A stretch of 64,000 nt of DNA from Nyssa sinensis. Its lineage: Eukaryota; Streptophyta; Magnoliopsida; Cornales; Nyssaceae. Where the stretch lies: the NCBI GenBank assembly GCA_008638375.1, contig CM018052.1:30217239-30281238 (forward strand), written 5' to 3'. A program made the position numbers and the translations under genes. Every line of letters begins with the position of its first letter. Position 1 is the first letter of the stretch. Of the stretch, positions 12,132 to 23,795 are shown piece by piece. The notes below the pieces were generated by a model. The model was not told the DNA's origin. It did no database searches and saw nothing but the letters and a program-made list of their open reading frames with translations.

Positions 12132-13530
12132 AGGCGCCATTTCCATCGTTTTGTTGGGTTAAAAACTAAAAAGGGAAGGGGGGAGCACAACGGAGAGGCA
12201 TTCGACGCCCAGGTAGGCCACTGTCCTTTCTCTTCTCTCTCTCTCTCTCAAACTCAGATCTATTTCATTGTGCTTTGATTGTTGCTCTGGCGTGCTTGGA
12301 TTTTGCTAGATCTGTTTTTTTTTTTTTTATACTAGATCTGTTTTTTTTCCTTACAATTTTTTACTGTAAGATCAGCTTTTAATTATTTTCTTTTTTATTT
12401 CTATTCTCATTCTTATTTTTTTGTTCACTAGCAATTTTGAATTTCTATTTTCACAACTTGCACTCACTGTACGAAATAGAAATAGAATTAAAAAAAAAAA
12501 AACTGGAGGCAATTATTACTGCAGTTCAGAAACATTTTAAAGTATCTAACTTGCTTGCTCGCCCGCCATTGTTTGATTTGGGAATTACGGATGAAAAATT
12601 ATGGATGTCTGTGTGAGCTGAGCAGTCAGCTCTGGTGGTAAATATCCTCTAAAGAAAGCTGAAACCAAGCAGGGGTTCTTGACTCTCTTAAATTTTTAAT
12701 CGCATTGGCCAGGGGGTCAACTGCCCTCCCCGCCCCTCAAATTTTTTATTTAAACTTTTACTTATGTTTTTCAAAAGATTTTTAGATATATCCCTTTAAT
12801 TTTTATCTTTTCCCCCATTAACTTCAATATTTATGTACATTTAGATCTTGTATATAACTTTTTTTCTAGAATTTTTTATATAACCTAAAGATTTTTGCGA
12901 TTAAGTTACACAAGCATCAGCATAACCATTGCCTTCCTCAAACCCAGTTGAGTACAAAACATCTAATGACAAAATTTTTGGGAACCAACATATCAAAGGA
13001 ACAAAATACCTAAAAAATCCTCTGCATTCTTTTAACTGCATTTATATGAACAGATATTATACCATGAAGCTTGAGAAAAAATTACAATGCATCTTTTACT
13101 AATTTAAATTACAAATGAAATTTTCTTTTCAATTTCCATGGAAATAGTTTAGGGGAAAGCAAACAGAGCTGAAGAATGACCAACTTCAGAAGACTCTTAG
13201 CATTAGTCTTTGATGTAATTATGTCAATACGAACAGCGCTCAAAATGGTATTATTCTTCTTTCTCATCGATGACTTGTTAGATAATAGTGTTTCAGACTA
13301 GTGTTACAAATGGAAGTAAAATTGAACGCTTTAAATCTCAACCAAATAGAAAGTGAATCATTAAAATGATCAAAGGGTGAACTACGAATTAAATGCATGA
13401 TAAAGCTCCGATGGAAATCAGAATCAGCAGACCACACAATTAAGATTGTTAGAAACATTACCTGGATAATGGAACACCCACCGAGAGAGCGGAGCTGGTA
13501 GGCTTGAAAGTTGTGATTGTGTGTGTATCT

Positions 13531-13567
<37 letters not shown>

Positions 13568-14519
13568 TGGGAGTTGGTAGCCTTGGAAAGTTCTGTGTAG
13601 AGAGAAAGTGGGGGAAGTTCAGTTTTCTCTTATTTGTGAAATTTTGTTGATTTGTAACCAATAGGATGGGAGTGAAAGCAGCCCACCAATCCGAGATATT
13701 CAATCATCTTTTACGTTACGTGTTAATATCTTCTTTTGTTAATACTCATAATAATATATTACATATATTATATTTTAATAAAAATAAATAAATTATATTA
13801 TATACAACAAAATATCATTAAATAAAAACATTTACACTTCACTTACCGAATGTATGCAAGGATTTTGTCTCAAATACAAAAATTATTTTTTGAGAGTTGC
13901 TGTGCACGGACGTCCCAACCGTCGCGCTCTAACCATCACGCCAATAGAATGAAACGTGAATTCACTATGTTTTCCTCTGATTTCTCGTGTCTATTCATCT
14001 TTCCAGGTGTCCAAAAAGCACCTTCATTGATTTGAGTTCAAACTTTAAATGTGATTGTAACTTGTAATTTTTAGATTTAAATGCAGTTTATTGTTATCAT
14101 TGTTCCTCTTCTAATCTAACATGTCAATATTGATAGCTTGAAACCTTTAGGTGGTGCTTAGTAAAGGCCTCAACTTAATAGTCATAGACTCATTTCACAT
14201 GTTTCTGCATTATCTCTTTGCAATCTTTGCTTGCTGCTTTGTTACTCTTTTACAAGGGGTTTGCTCAGTTTCTTAATAATCAACAGATATTTGGATTTCC
14301 CTACACCCATAGATGAGCTTGTAGTTCCATATTAGTTAAAACACCGTTCCTCTTTCCATTAACATTAATTTTAATTTTAATTGGTTTGTAACGATGCAGG
14401 GCCTTTTTTTCATGGCTGTGTTTTTTCCCCTCTTGTGTTTCATGTATGTGGATAGATGGCCACTATAATTTATCCTAAGTAGTCACCAATTAAATTTCAT
14501 TTTCGATACCACTGATAGG
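12021..14519. other. CACTA interior, leader-like CT tract and unassigned DNA
   Basis: 12040-12250 is CT-rich and resembles a plant 5' leader with a possible donor (CCCAG|GTAGGC at about 12212). This may be part of the captured gene's upstream region. A GA/CT microsatellite lies at about 13530-13567. I see no credible coding exon between 12250 and 14519. Confidence 0.45.
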
Positions 14520-14658
14520 ATGTCTCTTCTCTGTTTTGACTGTCATACTTGCCAACTAGGTGAAAATATGTCTTCTTCTCCAATAGAAAAGGAGCTTCTT
14601 ATTTCCAGGCATTTCTTCAAGGTTATGATGCTGGTTTCCTTACAGAACTTGTATGGTT

Positions 14659-14699
<41 letters not shown>

Positions 14700-15160
14700 G
14701 TATGTATATCTGTGTTTCTGTGTGTGTGTGGTCAGTCCAAGTGTCTTTTCTCTTCTTAATGTAGCAACATTTCATAGTGACTCACACACTCTAATATAGT
14801 TTTCTGAATTTCAAATTTGCACAGCTCATTCCATCGGCTTTTTGTAGAAAACTAGGTGAAGTAAAATCGGAAGAAGCAATTCTAACAAGTTGTCAAGGGA
14901 TATGGCATGTTAAAATTGGTAAATGTGTCGAAGGATTTATTTACTTCCGAGAAGGTTAGGATAATTTTGCGCAACACCATGCCCTTTGTCTTGGAGATTT
15001 TGTAGTATTTGAGCATATAGGAGACATGCATTTCAATGTGTGTGTGTTTGATTCAAGTGCTTGTGAGAAAGAGTTTCCACTAGAGTCAGATCGTGAGATA
15101 AAAAGGGAACCCCTTGACCCTGATGAGATCATAGAAGCTTCAACTTCTAGAACAAAAGGT
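14520..15160 (+). pseudogene. Captured B3-domain gene fragment (REM-type), broken
   Basis: The first exon holds RHFFKVMMLVSLQNL near 14604-14650. After a probable intron (about 14651-14824, GT to CACAG) the frame continues with LIPSAFCRKLGE, WHVKIGK, IYFREG, then a stop, then DNFAQHHALCLGDFVVF and MHFNVCVFD. The order HFFKV, IP-F, W-V, F-EGW, GDF-VF, F-V-VFD is that of plant B3 DNA-binding domains of the REM class. The TAG at 14957-14959 sits where the family has Trp. The exact exon 1 junction does not keep frame with the most obvious donor. The retained intron shows capture at the DNA level. The original gene is outside the window. Confidence 0.8.
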
Positions 15161-15840
15161 ATTCCACATGCAACACCGGATACCATTATATTCCTCTTTT
15201 ATATAAATATTATATGCTGCACCATAGTTTACACACACACACACACGAACTTACGACACTCGGTTCGGAAGCCCGGTTTGAAACTTATGCAAGTTTCAGC
15301 TTCAAAAAGGCCCATTTTGGGGTTTTGACAGACCAAAATGCCTGATATCGGCCTAAATACACCGAAACCCTATCACACACCTCAAAAATGATAAAATAGA
15401 CTTATGCTACTTTATGACGTTCTTACTATTGATGCATGCAAAAAAAAAAAAAAAATTTATTCACATTCTATGTTCATATATATTTAATAATTGTTCTAAT
15501 ATATATCATTTGATCTTTATTTCAGATTGATCGGGATTATTGTCGCGCCGTCCTTATGTTTTGCATCAGAACTTGTTATTTTTATTTGTTTTTTTTTTCT
15601 TTTCATGGACATGTGTAGTTACATTTTTGGAGACAATTTTTAATTTTTCTATTTATTGTTAAATTGTACTTTTACAAATGTACATTTTTTGGAGACAATA
15701 GTTAATTTTTCTTTTTTAATATATTCATTTCAGAATGCTTGGATTTTATTGTATATCGGGATGGATGATTGATACAGGTTTAAACAGGAATGAAACAACA
15801 AAGAAAACAAAGCAAATATGGGTTTTTTTTTTTAAAAAAA
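15161..15840. other. CACTA interior 3' of the B3 fragment
   Basis: No recognised domain. Some of it may be intron or 3' sequence of the captured gene, since a possible donor (AAAAG|GTATTC) lies at about 15157-15162. A short CA microsatellite and poly-A and poly-T runs are present. Confidence 0.4.
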
Positions 15841-16165
15841 AAAAAGTATTAGCGACGCGCACTGAGCGTCGCTAAAAGTCACCATTAGCGACGCACACAC
15901 TGAGCGTCGCTAATGGTGACTTTTAGCGACGCTCAGTGCGTCCTTGTGTAGTTTTTGCGATGCGCATACCCAATTTTTAGCGACACTCATTGTGCGTCGC
16001 TAAAAGTCACCATTAGCGACGCACAAAGGGATGTGCGTCGCTAATACTATTAGCGACGACACTATTTGTGACACCTTAGCGACGCATATTTGTGCTTCAC
16101 AAAAGACCTTTAGCGACGCTCAAGGCCACTATTAGCGACGCACGTGTGCGTTGCTAATAATGCCT
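15841..16165. repeat. Right subterminal repeats of the CACTA element
   Basis: More than ten copies of the TTAGCGACGC motif or its inverse, many in head-to-head pairs, mirror the left subterminal region. The terminal 13 bases follow. Confidence 0.9.
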
Positions 16166-16591
16166 TTTGTTGTAGTGTGTAAACCAAAGAATGAGGATGA
16201 ATATAATAGCATACCTTAGAGTTTAATTTACAGGCTGCGGCCTTTCTAAGTTGATTAGGATTTGGAGCCATAGAAATAGGGATTTGATCATCGGAGAGTG
16301 GTAGTTACCATGTTGGACACTGCGTTTGTGAGATATTCATGGGTGATAGTTTCTTTGTTGAAGACTATTTCCTTATCCTTAGTTCGGTAGAATACCAAAG
16401 GCGGTGACGAGCTCTGAATACTGAGAGATGTTCTGAAAGCCTTGTGCTCAGACCTGTGAGTTCTAAAGGCCAAGTGCCTAAGCCCATCTTGGATGGTTGA
16501 GTGTCCAAGTTTGCTCTAGATGGCCGAGCTTTAATTGGTCTGTAATTGCGCGTGTCACATAGAGATTGGTCTGTCACTTTGTGGTATATCA

Positions 16592-16607
16592 GCTCTCCCC
16601 CCCCCCG
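16592..16607 (-). promoter_or_regulatory. Polypurine tract of gypsy A
   Basis: On the minus strand, a G-rich purine run (GGGGGGGGGGAGAG) abuts the 3' LTR, which begins TGATATACC. This is the expected position and composition of the plus-strand primer, and it confirms the element's orientation. Confidence 0.8.
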
Positions 16608-16642
16608 AGCCCTAGTTTTAAGCTGAACGCATAACTAGGGCT

Positions 16643-17567
16643 ATGAGCTCTCGAAAAGTCGCGCGTCTTGTCTTTCCATTTTTCGAGATGACTGTTGATG
16701 GGTTATTTAATGTGCAGTCGATGCTTGGGCTTTCGAGGCCATCATTGCCTCCAACCGTTGCAACGGTTTGGCTGGGTGACCTTTCGACTTTAAGGGTCTA
16801 TATATGGGAAAGAAGGGGCGTGTTCATGCTTATCCCCCATGCTTCTTGCTTTCAAGATGTTTTTCTATCAGAGCGAATGTAGTTTTCATGAAAGCTGCTG
16901 TCGTCCGAAGCTTTCTTCCGTTTCCACTGTCCAAGCTTGATTTTTCTACTCATTTTTCTTCTTTCCGCTCCCCTTTCTTCTTCTTGTTACTTCGTCAGCT
17001 TCAAAGAGTGTGTTTGACATTGATGGTGACGTTTTATATATATATATATATATATCTATATACATATACACATGTGTATATATATATATATATTTTTTTT
17101 TTTTACTAACTTGTGCATCCGATGTTTTGCAGTTTGTGCGTGGTCTTGTTACTATCACGGATCCAGAGATGATCGATGATCTTTAGTCTGAGTTGGATAA
17201 GATGAAGCTATGGCTAGTAGCAGCCCAATCCTCTGCCTTTGCTACCCAGGCGAGGTCGATGGAGGCAAAGGCCCGCTTGTCCATCTTAACATCCGAACAG
17301 GACTTCTCTGCTCAAAAGTGGGAAGTCCTTGACTTGGCCGGGGCTTGGAGCGTTGATGATGAAAATGATGATTTTGATAAAGGCGATGGTGAGGTGCCAA
17401 GGACAGTGATGATGACGGCTTGGGATTCAGAGCCCACTTCGTTCAAATCGTAGTCGTGGACAGTGATGATGGTGACTTAGGATTCAGGATCCTCGTCCTT
17501 GAACCGGAGGAACCAAAGGAAGAGGGTGATGATGACATGGAGCAGAATGACGACTTTCTTGTCTGAG
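16643..17567 (+). pseudogene. Antisense extra ORF (aORF) of gypsy A
   Basis: It lies between pol and the 3' LTR, on the strand opposite pol. The best part starts after a probable acceptor at 17131-17132 (TTTTGCAG|TTTGTG). It reads through LVTITDPEMIDDL, a stop, and SELDKMKLWLVAAQSSA, and ends at 17453. The neighbouring frame continues with an acidic tail ending NDDFLV at about 17567, so a frameshift is present. It aligns loosely with the aORF of element B (IDNLQLEFDEAKLLLGTT and SILDSERDA), including the acceptor position. Tat-lineage elements such as Grande carry antisense ORFs here. The function is unknown. A (TA)n tract lies in the presumed intron (about 17036-17093). Confidence 0.6.
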
Positions 17568-18242
17568 CCAGTTGTAGTCTAGGGACTTTTACATTTGTAC
17601 TTTATTTCTATGTAAACTTTCTGAGTTGATACGACTCTTTATGGATTATTAATAAAACTGAGTTCTTTTCTCCAATCCTGGTGTACTCTTCTTTCTTTTA
17701 TTTTTGACCTGATATATCTAAGTTTTTGATCAATGAAACCAACTTTCTTCACAACTTGGGCTTGTGCATTTTTATTCTTACGAACTACAATACTTGTAAA
17801 CTCTGAGGATTGTCGTGGATGAAAAGATGTTCATGAACTTGCTATCTTCCAGACCAATCCTTTAACTGGTAATGATCAGGAAGTTGTCTTCCGAGCAGAG
17901 CAACTTGTATCAATTTGATTGATTCTGCTTAGGAAGAGCTTATAATAACTGAGCTTGTGTCTGATAGTTGAGTCAGTAATTGTACTGAGTAACTTGAGTA
18001 GGATGACTTGTTGGAAGACTTTGTGATGATAAATCGTCCATAGTTAGAATTTGTGTCTACTAGGAATTATCTACTGATCTGAAAGACTTGTAATGGATAT
18101 TGAACTAATTCTTCATATCTAGAGCTGGCTCATCATGAGTGATAATAACTAGATAGGAGGATTTAGGATAATTGAGCAAATCTTTTGTAGTTGAGCGACT
18201 AAATTTTGCATTTTCGGTATGGGATGCAGCCGAGCAAATTTG
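17568..18242. other. Gypsy A spacer between aORF and tandem array
   Basis: No coding region on either strand. Words such as gagcttgtgtctgatagt and gatgatccagacc suggest a decayed repeat comparable to the second array downstream of pol in element B (62230-62650). Confidence 0.4.
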
Positions 18243-18437
18243 TCCTTATGTAGAGATGATCCAGACCTATAACACTTGCACAGGCTGCAAGGTTTTTAGG
18301 GGTTTGCATATTAAAATAGACCAGACCTGGGGGTCTGTGCATTAAGAGGACCATGCCTGAAGGACTTATAATGGATACAAGGCTTCAGAGGTCAATAAGA
18401 TGGACTAGACCTGAAGGTCTGTGTATTGAGGGGATTA
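18243..18437. repeat. Gypsy A post-pol tandem array, left part
   Basis: About two units of the array that resumes at 23791. Units contain ttgtaatggatacaaggctt and gtctgtgcattaagaggacc. The array is split by the 5.35-kb LTR-like insertion with GATTA duplicated on both sides. Confidence 0.85.
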
Positions 18438-19149
18438 TGTCACATCCCGAACCCCACCCTACGCGGATGTCGAGGACGTGACTGCCAGTTGGTCGCGACG
18501 CGACCAACCAAAGGCAAATTCTGAACTTTCCGACAAATTGCACTCCAACTGTAGGGTCAGATGCAGCGGAATTTAAAACTTTTTCTTTGTGTCACGGGAA
18601 TGCAACTCACTTATCCATCATAAGTATATGTATCACAGAGCAAGACTAAATCCAGTCAGTCAACAATTCTAATCTCAGAGCATATCTAAAATCAAGCATA
18701 TAACAACAGAGCAGATCTAATATCTCTAGAGTACCATTAGTTCCATGAGCCATGTCTATCTAGTATATAACAGTCAAGTCAGTCATAACATACCACTCAC
18801 CGGAATAACCAGGTTCAATCCACAATAAACCAGTCTCTACAATTCAGTGCCGTCAGATCCTTACTTGCGATGCCACTTAGCCTATTCACGTCATGTCACA
18901 GTACCATCTAATCCAATGGAGGTAATTCCTGAAAAATGTCAGAATAATGGGGTGAGCTTAAATAAGCCCAGTGAGTAACACAGATTCCCTATCATGGGTT
19001 TCAAAACCAGTTTTGTGCTTCCAAGGCACATGGATAATTTAGTCATTTCAAAATAACTATTTTTATAAATCCATTTCATAAGCAGTCTAGTACAATAAAA
19101 CAGAATCGAACAAACAATACAAACGAATCGGAACATGACATAACCAATC

Positions 19150-19830
19150 GGTCAGAACAATAACTATTGCTAATATATCGGTCAAGACACAGACTCTTCA
19201 TTAACGGAATGAATCATAACGGAACTGGACCATATATCAATCAAGACAGACAGATCATCAACGGACGGAACATGTCGGAACCGGACGGAACATATCAATC
19301 GAGGCAGACATAACATTAACGGACGGAATATAACGGAATCGGACGGTAACAATACATCAGTCAAGCAAAGGCATATCGCGAACGGATAAAATTATAACGG
19401 AACTAAACGGAAACAATACACTAATCAAGACACAGGCAAATCATGAACAGGACACAACATAACAGAACTGGGTAGAAACAATATAACAATCAAGTCAGGG
19501 ACACATCACTGTCGGAACTAATCATAACTGGACTGAACAATATCTCAATCAAGACAGACGTATCATCAACGGACAATACACAACGGAACTGGACCATATA
19601 TCAATCAAGGCAGACACATTATCAATGAACGGAACATAACAGAATCGAATAGAACAAAACATTAGTCAAAGCAAAGACATATCATCAACGGACAGATCAT
19701 AACGGAACTGGACCATCTTTCAATCAAGACAGACTTAACATCATTACGGACCGAACATGTCAGAACCGGACGGAACATAACAACCGAGGCAGACATATCA
19801 TTAACGGACAGCACATAACCGAACTGAACG
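19150..19830. repeat. Degenerate 55-65 bp tandem array inside the long LTR
   Basis: About ten to eleven units follow the pattern cggaactggac, atatatcaatcaagacagac, atatcatcaacggac, acataac. Unit length varies between about 55 and 65 bases. Confidence 0.85.
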
Positions 19831-20519
19831 AAATTCCTAATTCGAAGGACACAAGCACATCACATGGAATGTGGTACAAAGGGCGTACATTAAGTACATA
19901 CATTTAAACAATATAGCATTCAGACAGTATACTATACAAAGCTGTACGATACAACAAAAATGTTGTTCTTTGCCTATATCACATGGTTTATTTAATCATT
20001 TCGGAAATAATGGTTCAATATATCCATTTTATCTCAACAGTTCAAAACGGGCAAAACAGTACGGAATGCTAGCACAGGGATCAGGAATATAGTCAATTAT
20101 TTAAAAAGACTAAAACCATGTCATAAGTGATATAGTACGGAAAACATGCATTTAAATAATTGCACTTAAATAATTGCATTCAAAACAGATCAGTAAATCA
20201 AGGGACAGTATCAAAACAGTGTCAGAAGTTACTCACAAACTTACGCTTATTTCCTTGCATAAATAATCCGATAACCTCCAGGTACGTCAGGCATCTCCAT
20301 GTATATCCTGAATAATAATCATCAATCACAGACAGATCAGAACTCATCCATTCAGGTCTCATTCGTCATCTTAGGTATCTATCGGATTACCTAAGATAGC
20401 CTAGTAGCCTACCGCCCTTCCATTGGGTCTCACCCGAGGCTATTTCATTCTTTAATTAGGCTTAGCAGTTATTAGGATTATATCCTAAGTCATTTAGACT
20501 TCAATTGTTATCAGTCAGG

Positions 20520-21665
20520 CACTCATTCAACCTTAGGGGCAAAATGGTAATTTTATCATTCTTGTCCCGGACCCTATCGTGGTCTTCGGAATAATCTTTA
20601 TATCTTAAGTACAAAGTTCTACGTCCTTTGGACTCCAATCGGTATCAGTTAGGTTCTCATTTTAACCATAGGGGCAAAATGGTAATTTTTCCATTCTTAT
20701 CCCGGACCCTGTTATGGTCCTCAGAATATCCCATATATCGTATATATGAAGTTTTAGGTCTTTTAGACCTTAATCAGTATCAGTTGGGTACTTATTTAGT
20801 CTTAGGGGCAAAATGGTAATTTTGTCATTTTTGCCCCGGACCCTATCATGGTCCTCAGAACGTCCCATATATCTCATGTATAAATTTGTAAGTCCCTTGG
20901 ACTTCATTTGGTATCTGTTTTAGATCGTCGGGACACATCGGTCATTTCTCGTTTTACGCGTTGACTGTCTCGGAGTCTTATTTAGCCCTTCAGTGTTCAT
21001 AATTATCCCTATGATAATTTATCAGATCAGTTTGACCTTTATTCGACCTCTACTTTGCACTTACAGTGCTCAGGGGTATTTTGGTCATTTTACGTTTTGT
21101 GTAATTCTGACCCCGATTCGTCATCTAATCAAGTATACAGTCTCACCAGTGTCTGGGCTCCTACCGGTATCAGTTTCGTCCCAATCGGACTTTGTTTAGG
21201 TCTCGTACGGTATCAGGGGTAATTTGGTAATTTCATGTGTCGTATTTTTCGGCACGTCCGTTCATAAAATGGACCTCACCATTGGGTCCAGAGCGTCCAA
21301 CATAGTGAAATTGGACTGTCTGTTACGTTTAATCGGCCCTGAGTATCATTAAGGGCAATTCAGTCATTTATACCTACGTGTCTGTATTTTTCGGGACCTC
21401 AGTTCATTAAACGGACCTCACCGTTGAGTTCAGAATGCCCGAGATAGTCAAAATAGGCTATCTGATATTTTTATTTAGGTCTAGGTACCATCAGAGGCAG
21501 TTCGGTCATTTATCACTTACGGGTCTGTATTTTTCGGGACTGTATTTCCAAAATCGGACTGTACCATTGAGTCCAGAATATTTGGAATAGTGAAAATACA
21601 CTATTTATTTAATTTATTTGGACTCCGTTTGACATATTTAATGTCCAGGGGTAAAATTGTAATTT
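20520..21665. repeat. Degenerate ~130 bp tandem array inside the long LTR
   Basis: Units repeat the order: ggggcaaaatggtaatttt, tcattcttgtcccggaccct, ggtcctcagaa, then ttggactcc and ggtatcag. The first three copies are close (about 20537, 20671, 20806); later ones decay. The same vocabulary is in the elements at 33550 and 40992. Confidence 0.8.
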
Positions 21666-22217
21666 TACCTATTTAATAAAATAATTAAATAATTATTTTA
21701 TTATTTAATTAATTACCAGGGGCTTAAATGTATATTTTATCCAAAATCTGGGCCACTGTGTAATTCTTTAAAACAGTTGGGGGTTAATATGCAATTTCAG
21801 GAAGTTTAAGGGTTCAAAACAGGATTTTATAAAAATTAGGGTTCAGAACCGTTTGGTTCTAGGGTTCACCAAGTGAACCGGTCCAAAATCTCTAAAAACC
21901 AACCGGTTCAGTTAGGCCAGAGAACCGGAATTAAATATTCTAGTTAATCCTCAATTGCCCCTTCATCCACGGATAGGTTATGCCCAATCCAAATTTTAAT
22001 TTCTTATCCGAGGGACCAAACAGGCGGAATTTGATTTTAAAACAAATCGGTTAACCCCCAGAACGTTGTCGTTCCATTAAAACAGTGGCACGCTCATGCG
22101 TTGCCACGTGTATGAGTCGACACGGTCTGCCCAAGCGAGTTGGACGAGTCGACTCCGTCTTCTTCATCTTCTCCCCCAGTTTTGCCCTAGTTCCCGATTT
22201 CATATTTTCTCATTTTC

Positions 22218-22706
22218 GTGATATTTGAGGTACATATTTTTGCTGTTTTTGGTTCCAAACCATTCCCACAGGTTATACCAACAACTTGGCATCGATTTTG
22301 TGCCTCGAAATTACGGGTGGAGCTCTGTATAGTCGATTATCGCACAGAGTTTCAGTTCGGTCGTGGGGCCTCATTTCTCCACCAAATCTCACGTGGCTTG
22401 TCTCGTTGTGACCGTGTATCCATGTGGGTCAATGTCCCATTCCAAAATCGTGGTTTAGAAGCTTGTTTCAGAGTTTGGGTTTGTTGGCCGAAAGCAATAG
22501 CTTCGGTTTTGAGGGTCTACTCATGCGAGTTTCAGTCGCGGATGGTGATTTTTAAACACCTAATGGGGTCTAGTTCAGGTCTAGATTGGCCAAACTTGGT
22601 TTGGTCTCGGTCGTTTCAGACCTGCTACAGGGAAGCTTCATCAATGGCTGCCTGGGCTCGGTTTGGTGTTTCCTACCCTATTCGACCCTCCCAGTTAATT
22701 CTATAA
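22218..22706 (+). other. Open frame of 162 codons inside the long LTR, probably not a gene
   Basis: The longest frame in the LTR-like insertion. It shows no domain, signal or composition typical of a retrotransposon or host protein. It lies in the transcribed-type part of the LTR (after a TATTTTC-rich stretch), so it may be transcribed, but no coding claim is made. Confidence 0.2.
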
Positions 22707-23297
22707 CCATCCCAAGCTCATAGTAACTCAAATATGTAGTTTATATTGACTGAAAATAGCAACAGAATTTCTTAACAGAAAATTACAAATTTTCGGATTT
22801 TTACCTTCAAAAATCAGACCCTCTTAGGTTCGGTTGTGGTTTCATGCATGCTGTTCCAGTGCAGTTGTGCCCCTCAGTCTAGCCACATTGTGCACAGCTC
22901 TCCTCCTTTGTGTATCACATGAAGACACACAATGGTCAACACACATCATGGCCTCATATGGACTCTCTCTCTCTTGGTCTCTCACCCAAGACTACATGCA
23001 GACTCTCTAAGCTTCTAACAGACCTACCCCCTCTATAACAGTTCTGATTTTTGAAGATCTCAAGATGAGTCCATGTATATATACTAATATACACATTTAT
23101 ACCTATACATCTCCATATATATAGATATATATACACATCAGAGAATCAGTAGGATCATGGGGATGATGTGGGCTGAGGGGAGCTGATTCAGTCAATCATG
23201 TGGGGTTTGCATGGGTTGCCATTGGTCAATTTGGGTGGCAAGTTGGGGCAATACAGAGATATATACAAATAAGTTGCATACATATGCACAAAGTAAT

Positions 23298-23378
23298 GGG
23301 TAGCCTAACTGGTAAATTTTTTGGATGGAATTCATTCTCACCATAGGTCAAGGGTTCAATTCCCCTTGACCACCAATT
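23298..23378 (+). other. tRNA-like segment in the long LTR
   Basis: It contains gggtagcctaactgg, resembling an internal A box, and gggttcaattcc, resembling a B box. About 50 bases separate them, and the segment ends cttgaccacca. The T-arm-like inverted repeat (caaggg with cccttg) is clear, but a full cloverleaf is not. It is probably a tRNA-derived relic, not a tRNA gene. Confidence 0.5.
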
Positions 23379-23795
23379 TGGCCATTTTTCCACATTTTGG
23401 GCTAAGGCCCTGTTTGGCTGCGCATTAATTCAGTTTCTGATGTTTGCCTCATAACTTTCATTCCGTAACTCCTTTTTCGATGCGGTTTGTTTCGAGAGTT
23501 TCATATTTCAGTTATCTACAGTGTCAGAGGTTCCGTGTCATTTATTAGTCATTCGGGATTTCCGTGGTTAAATAATTCGAATTCCATCAGTGTTAAATTG
23601 ACATTATTTCACCTAATTAATTGGTAATTAGGTTCGGGTATTGTACCCTATTCTCGAACATGTTTTGTCATTCTATTGGTCTAGTGTGACCACCGGGAGA
23701 TTAAGGTTAATTTCTTTAATTATTCCCTGAACCGGTATTAATTAATAATTAATTATTTAATTATTAATTATACAGAGTCGGGGTGTTACAGATTA

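Larger units (their letters stand above)
11696..16177. mobile_element. CACTA (En/Spm) transposon, non-autonomous
   Basis: It starts CACTACAAAAAAACC and ends TTTTGTTGTAGTG, the canonical CACTA ends. A 3-bp target duplication, TGT, flanks it at 11693-11695 and 16178-16180; the intact right LTR has a single uninterrupted aattgtaaacc at this point. Its subterminal regions carry many copies of TTAGCGACGC in both orientations. No transposase is recognisable in 4482 bp. It carries a B3-domain gene fragment and a CT-rich leader-like stretch. Confidence 0.95.
11547..16591 (-). repeat. 3' LTR of gypsy A (split by CACTA)
   Basis: The two parts, 11547-11695 and 16178-16591 with TGT duplicated, rejoin into 560 bases, the same length as the right LTR. 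It reads TTATGCTGCAC on the left where the intact family start is TGATGCTGCAC, and it ends in TATATCA. Over the first 146 bases about 16 differences from the right LTR are visible, nearly all transitions. Confidence 0.92.
18438..23790. mobile_element. Long LTR-type insertion (probable solo LTR, 5.35 kb)
   Basis: It begins TGTCACATCCCGAACCCC and ends GTCGGGGTGTTACA, a TG to CA element with extended inverted ends. A perfect 5-bp target duplication, GATTA, flanks it at 18433-18437 and 23791-23795. No gag or pol is seen in 5353 bp. The same ends occur at 40992-44034, and the same start at 33550. I read all three as LTRs of one long-LTR gypsy family, possibly Tekay/Del-like. A non-coding LARD-type element is the alternative. 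It contains two degenerate tandem arrays and a tRNA-like segment. Confidence 0.85.

Noticed and set aside
13264..14035. Possible genes on either strand in the CACTA interior
   Set aside because: Short frames with low-complexity Ser-Leu runs; no domain or convincing splice structure.
16288..16577. Minus-strand frames in the gypsy A LTR (also 31935-32239)
   Set aside because: Both LTRs contain them, they are short and lie in the LTR transcription-control region.
22218..22706. A 162-codon protein gene in the long LTR
   Set aside because: No domain or composition signal, and it lies in a coding-free LTR-type repeat.
23298..23378. A functional tRNA gene
   Set aside because: A and B box-like words are present, but acceptor and anticodon stems do not form properly.
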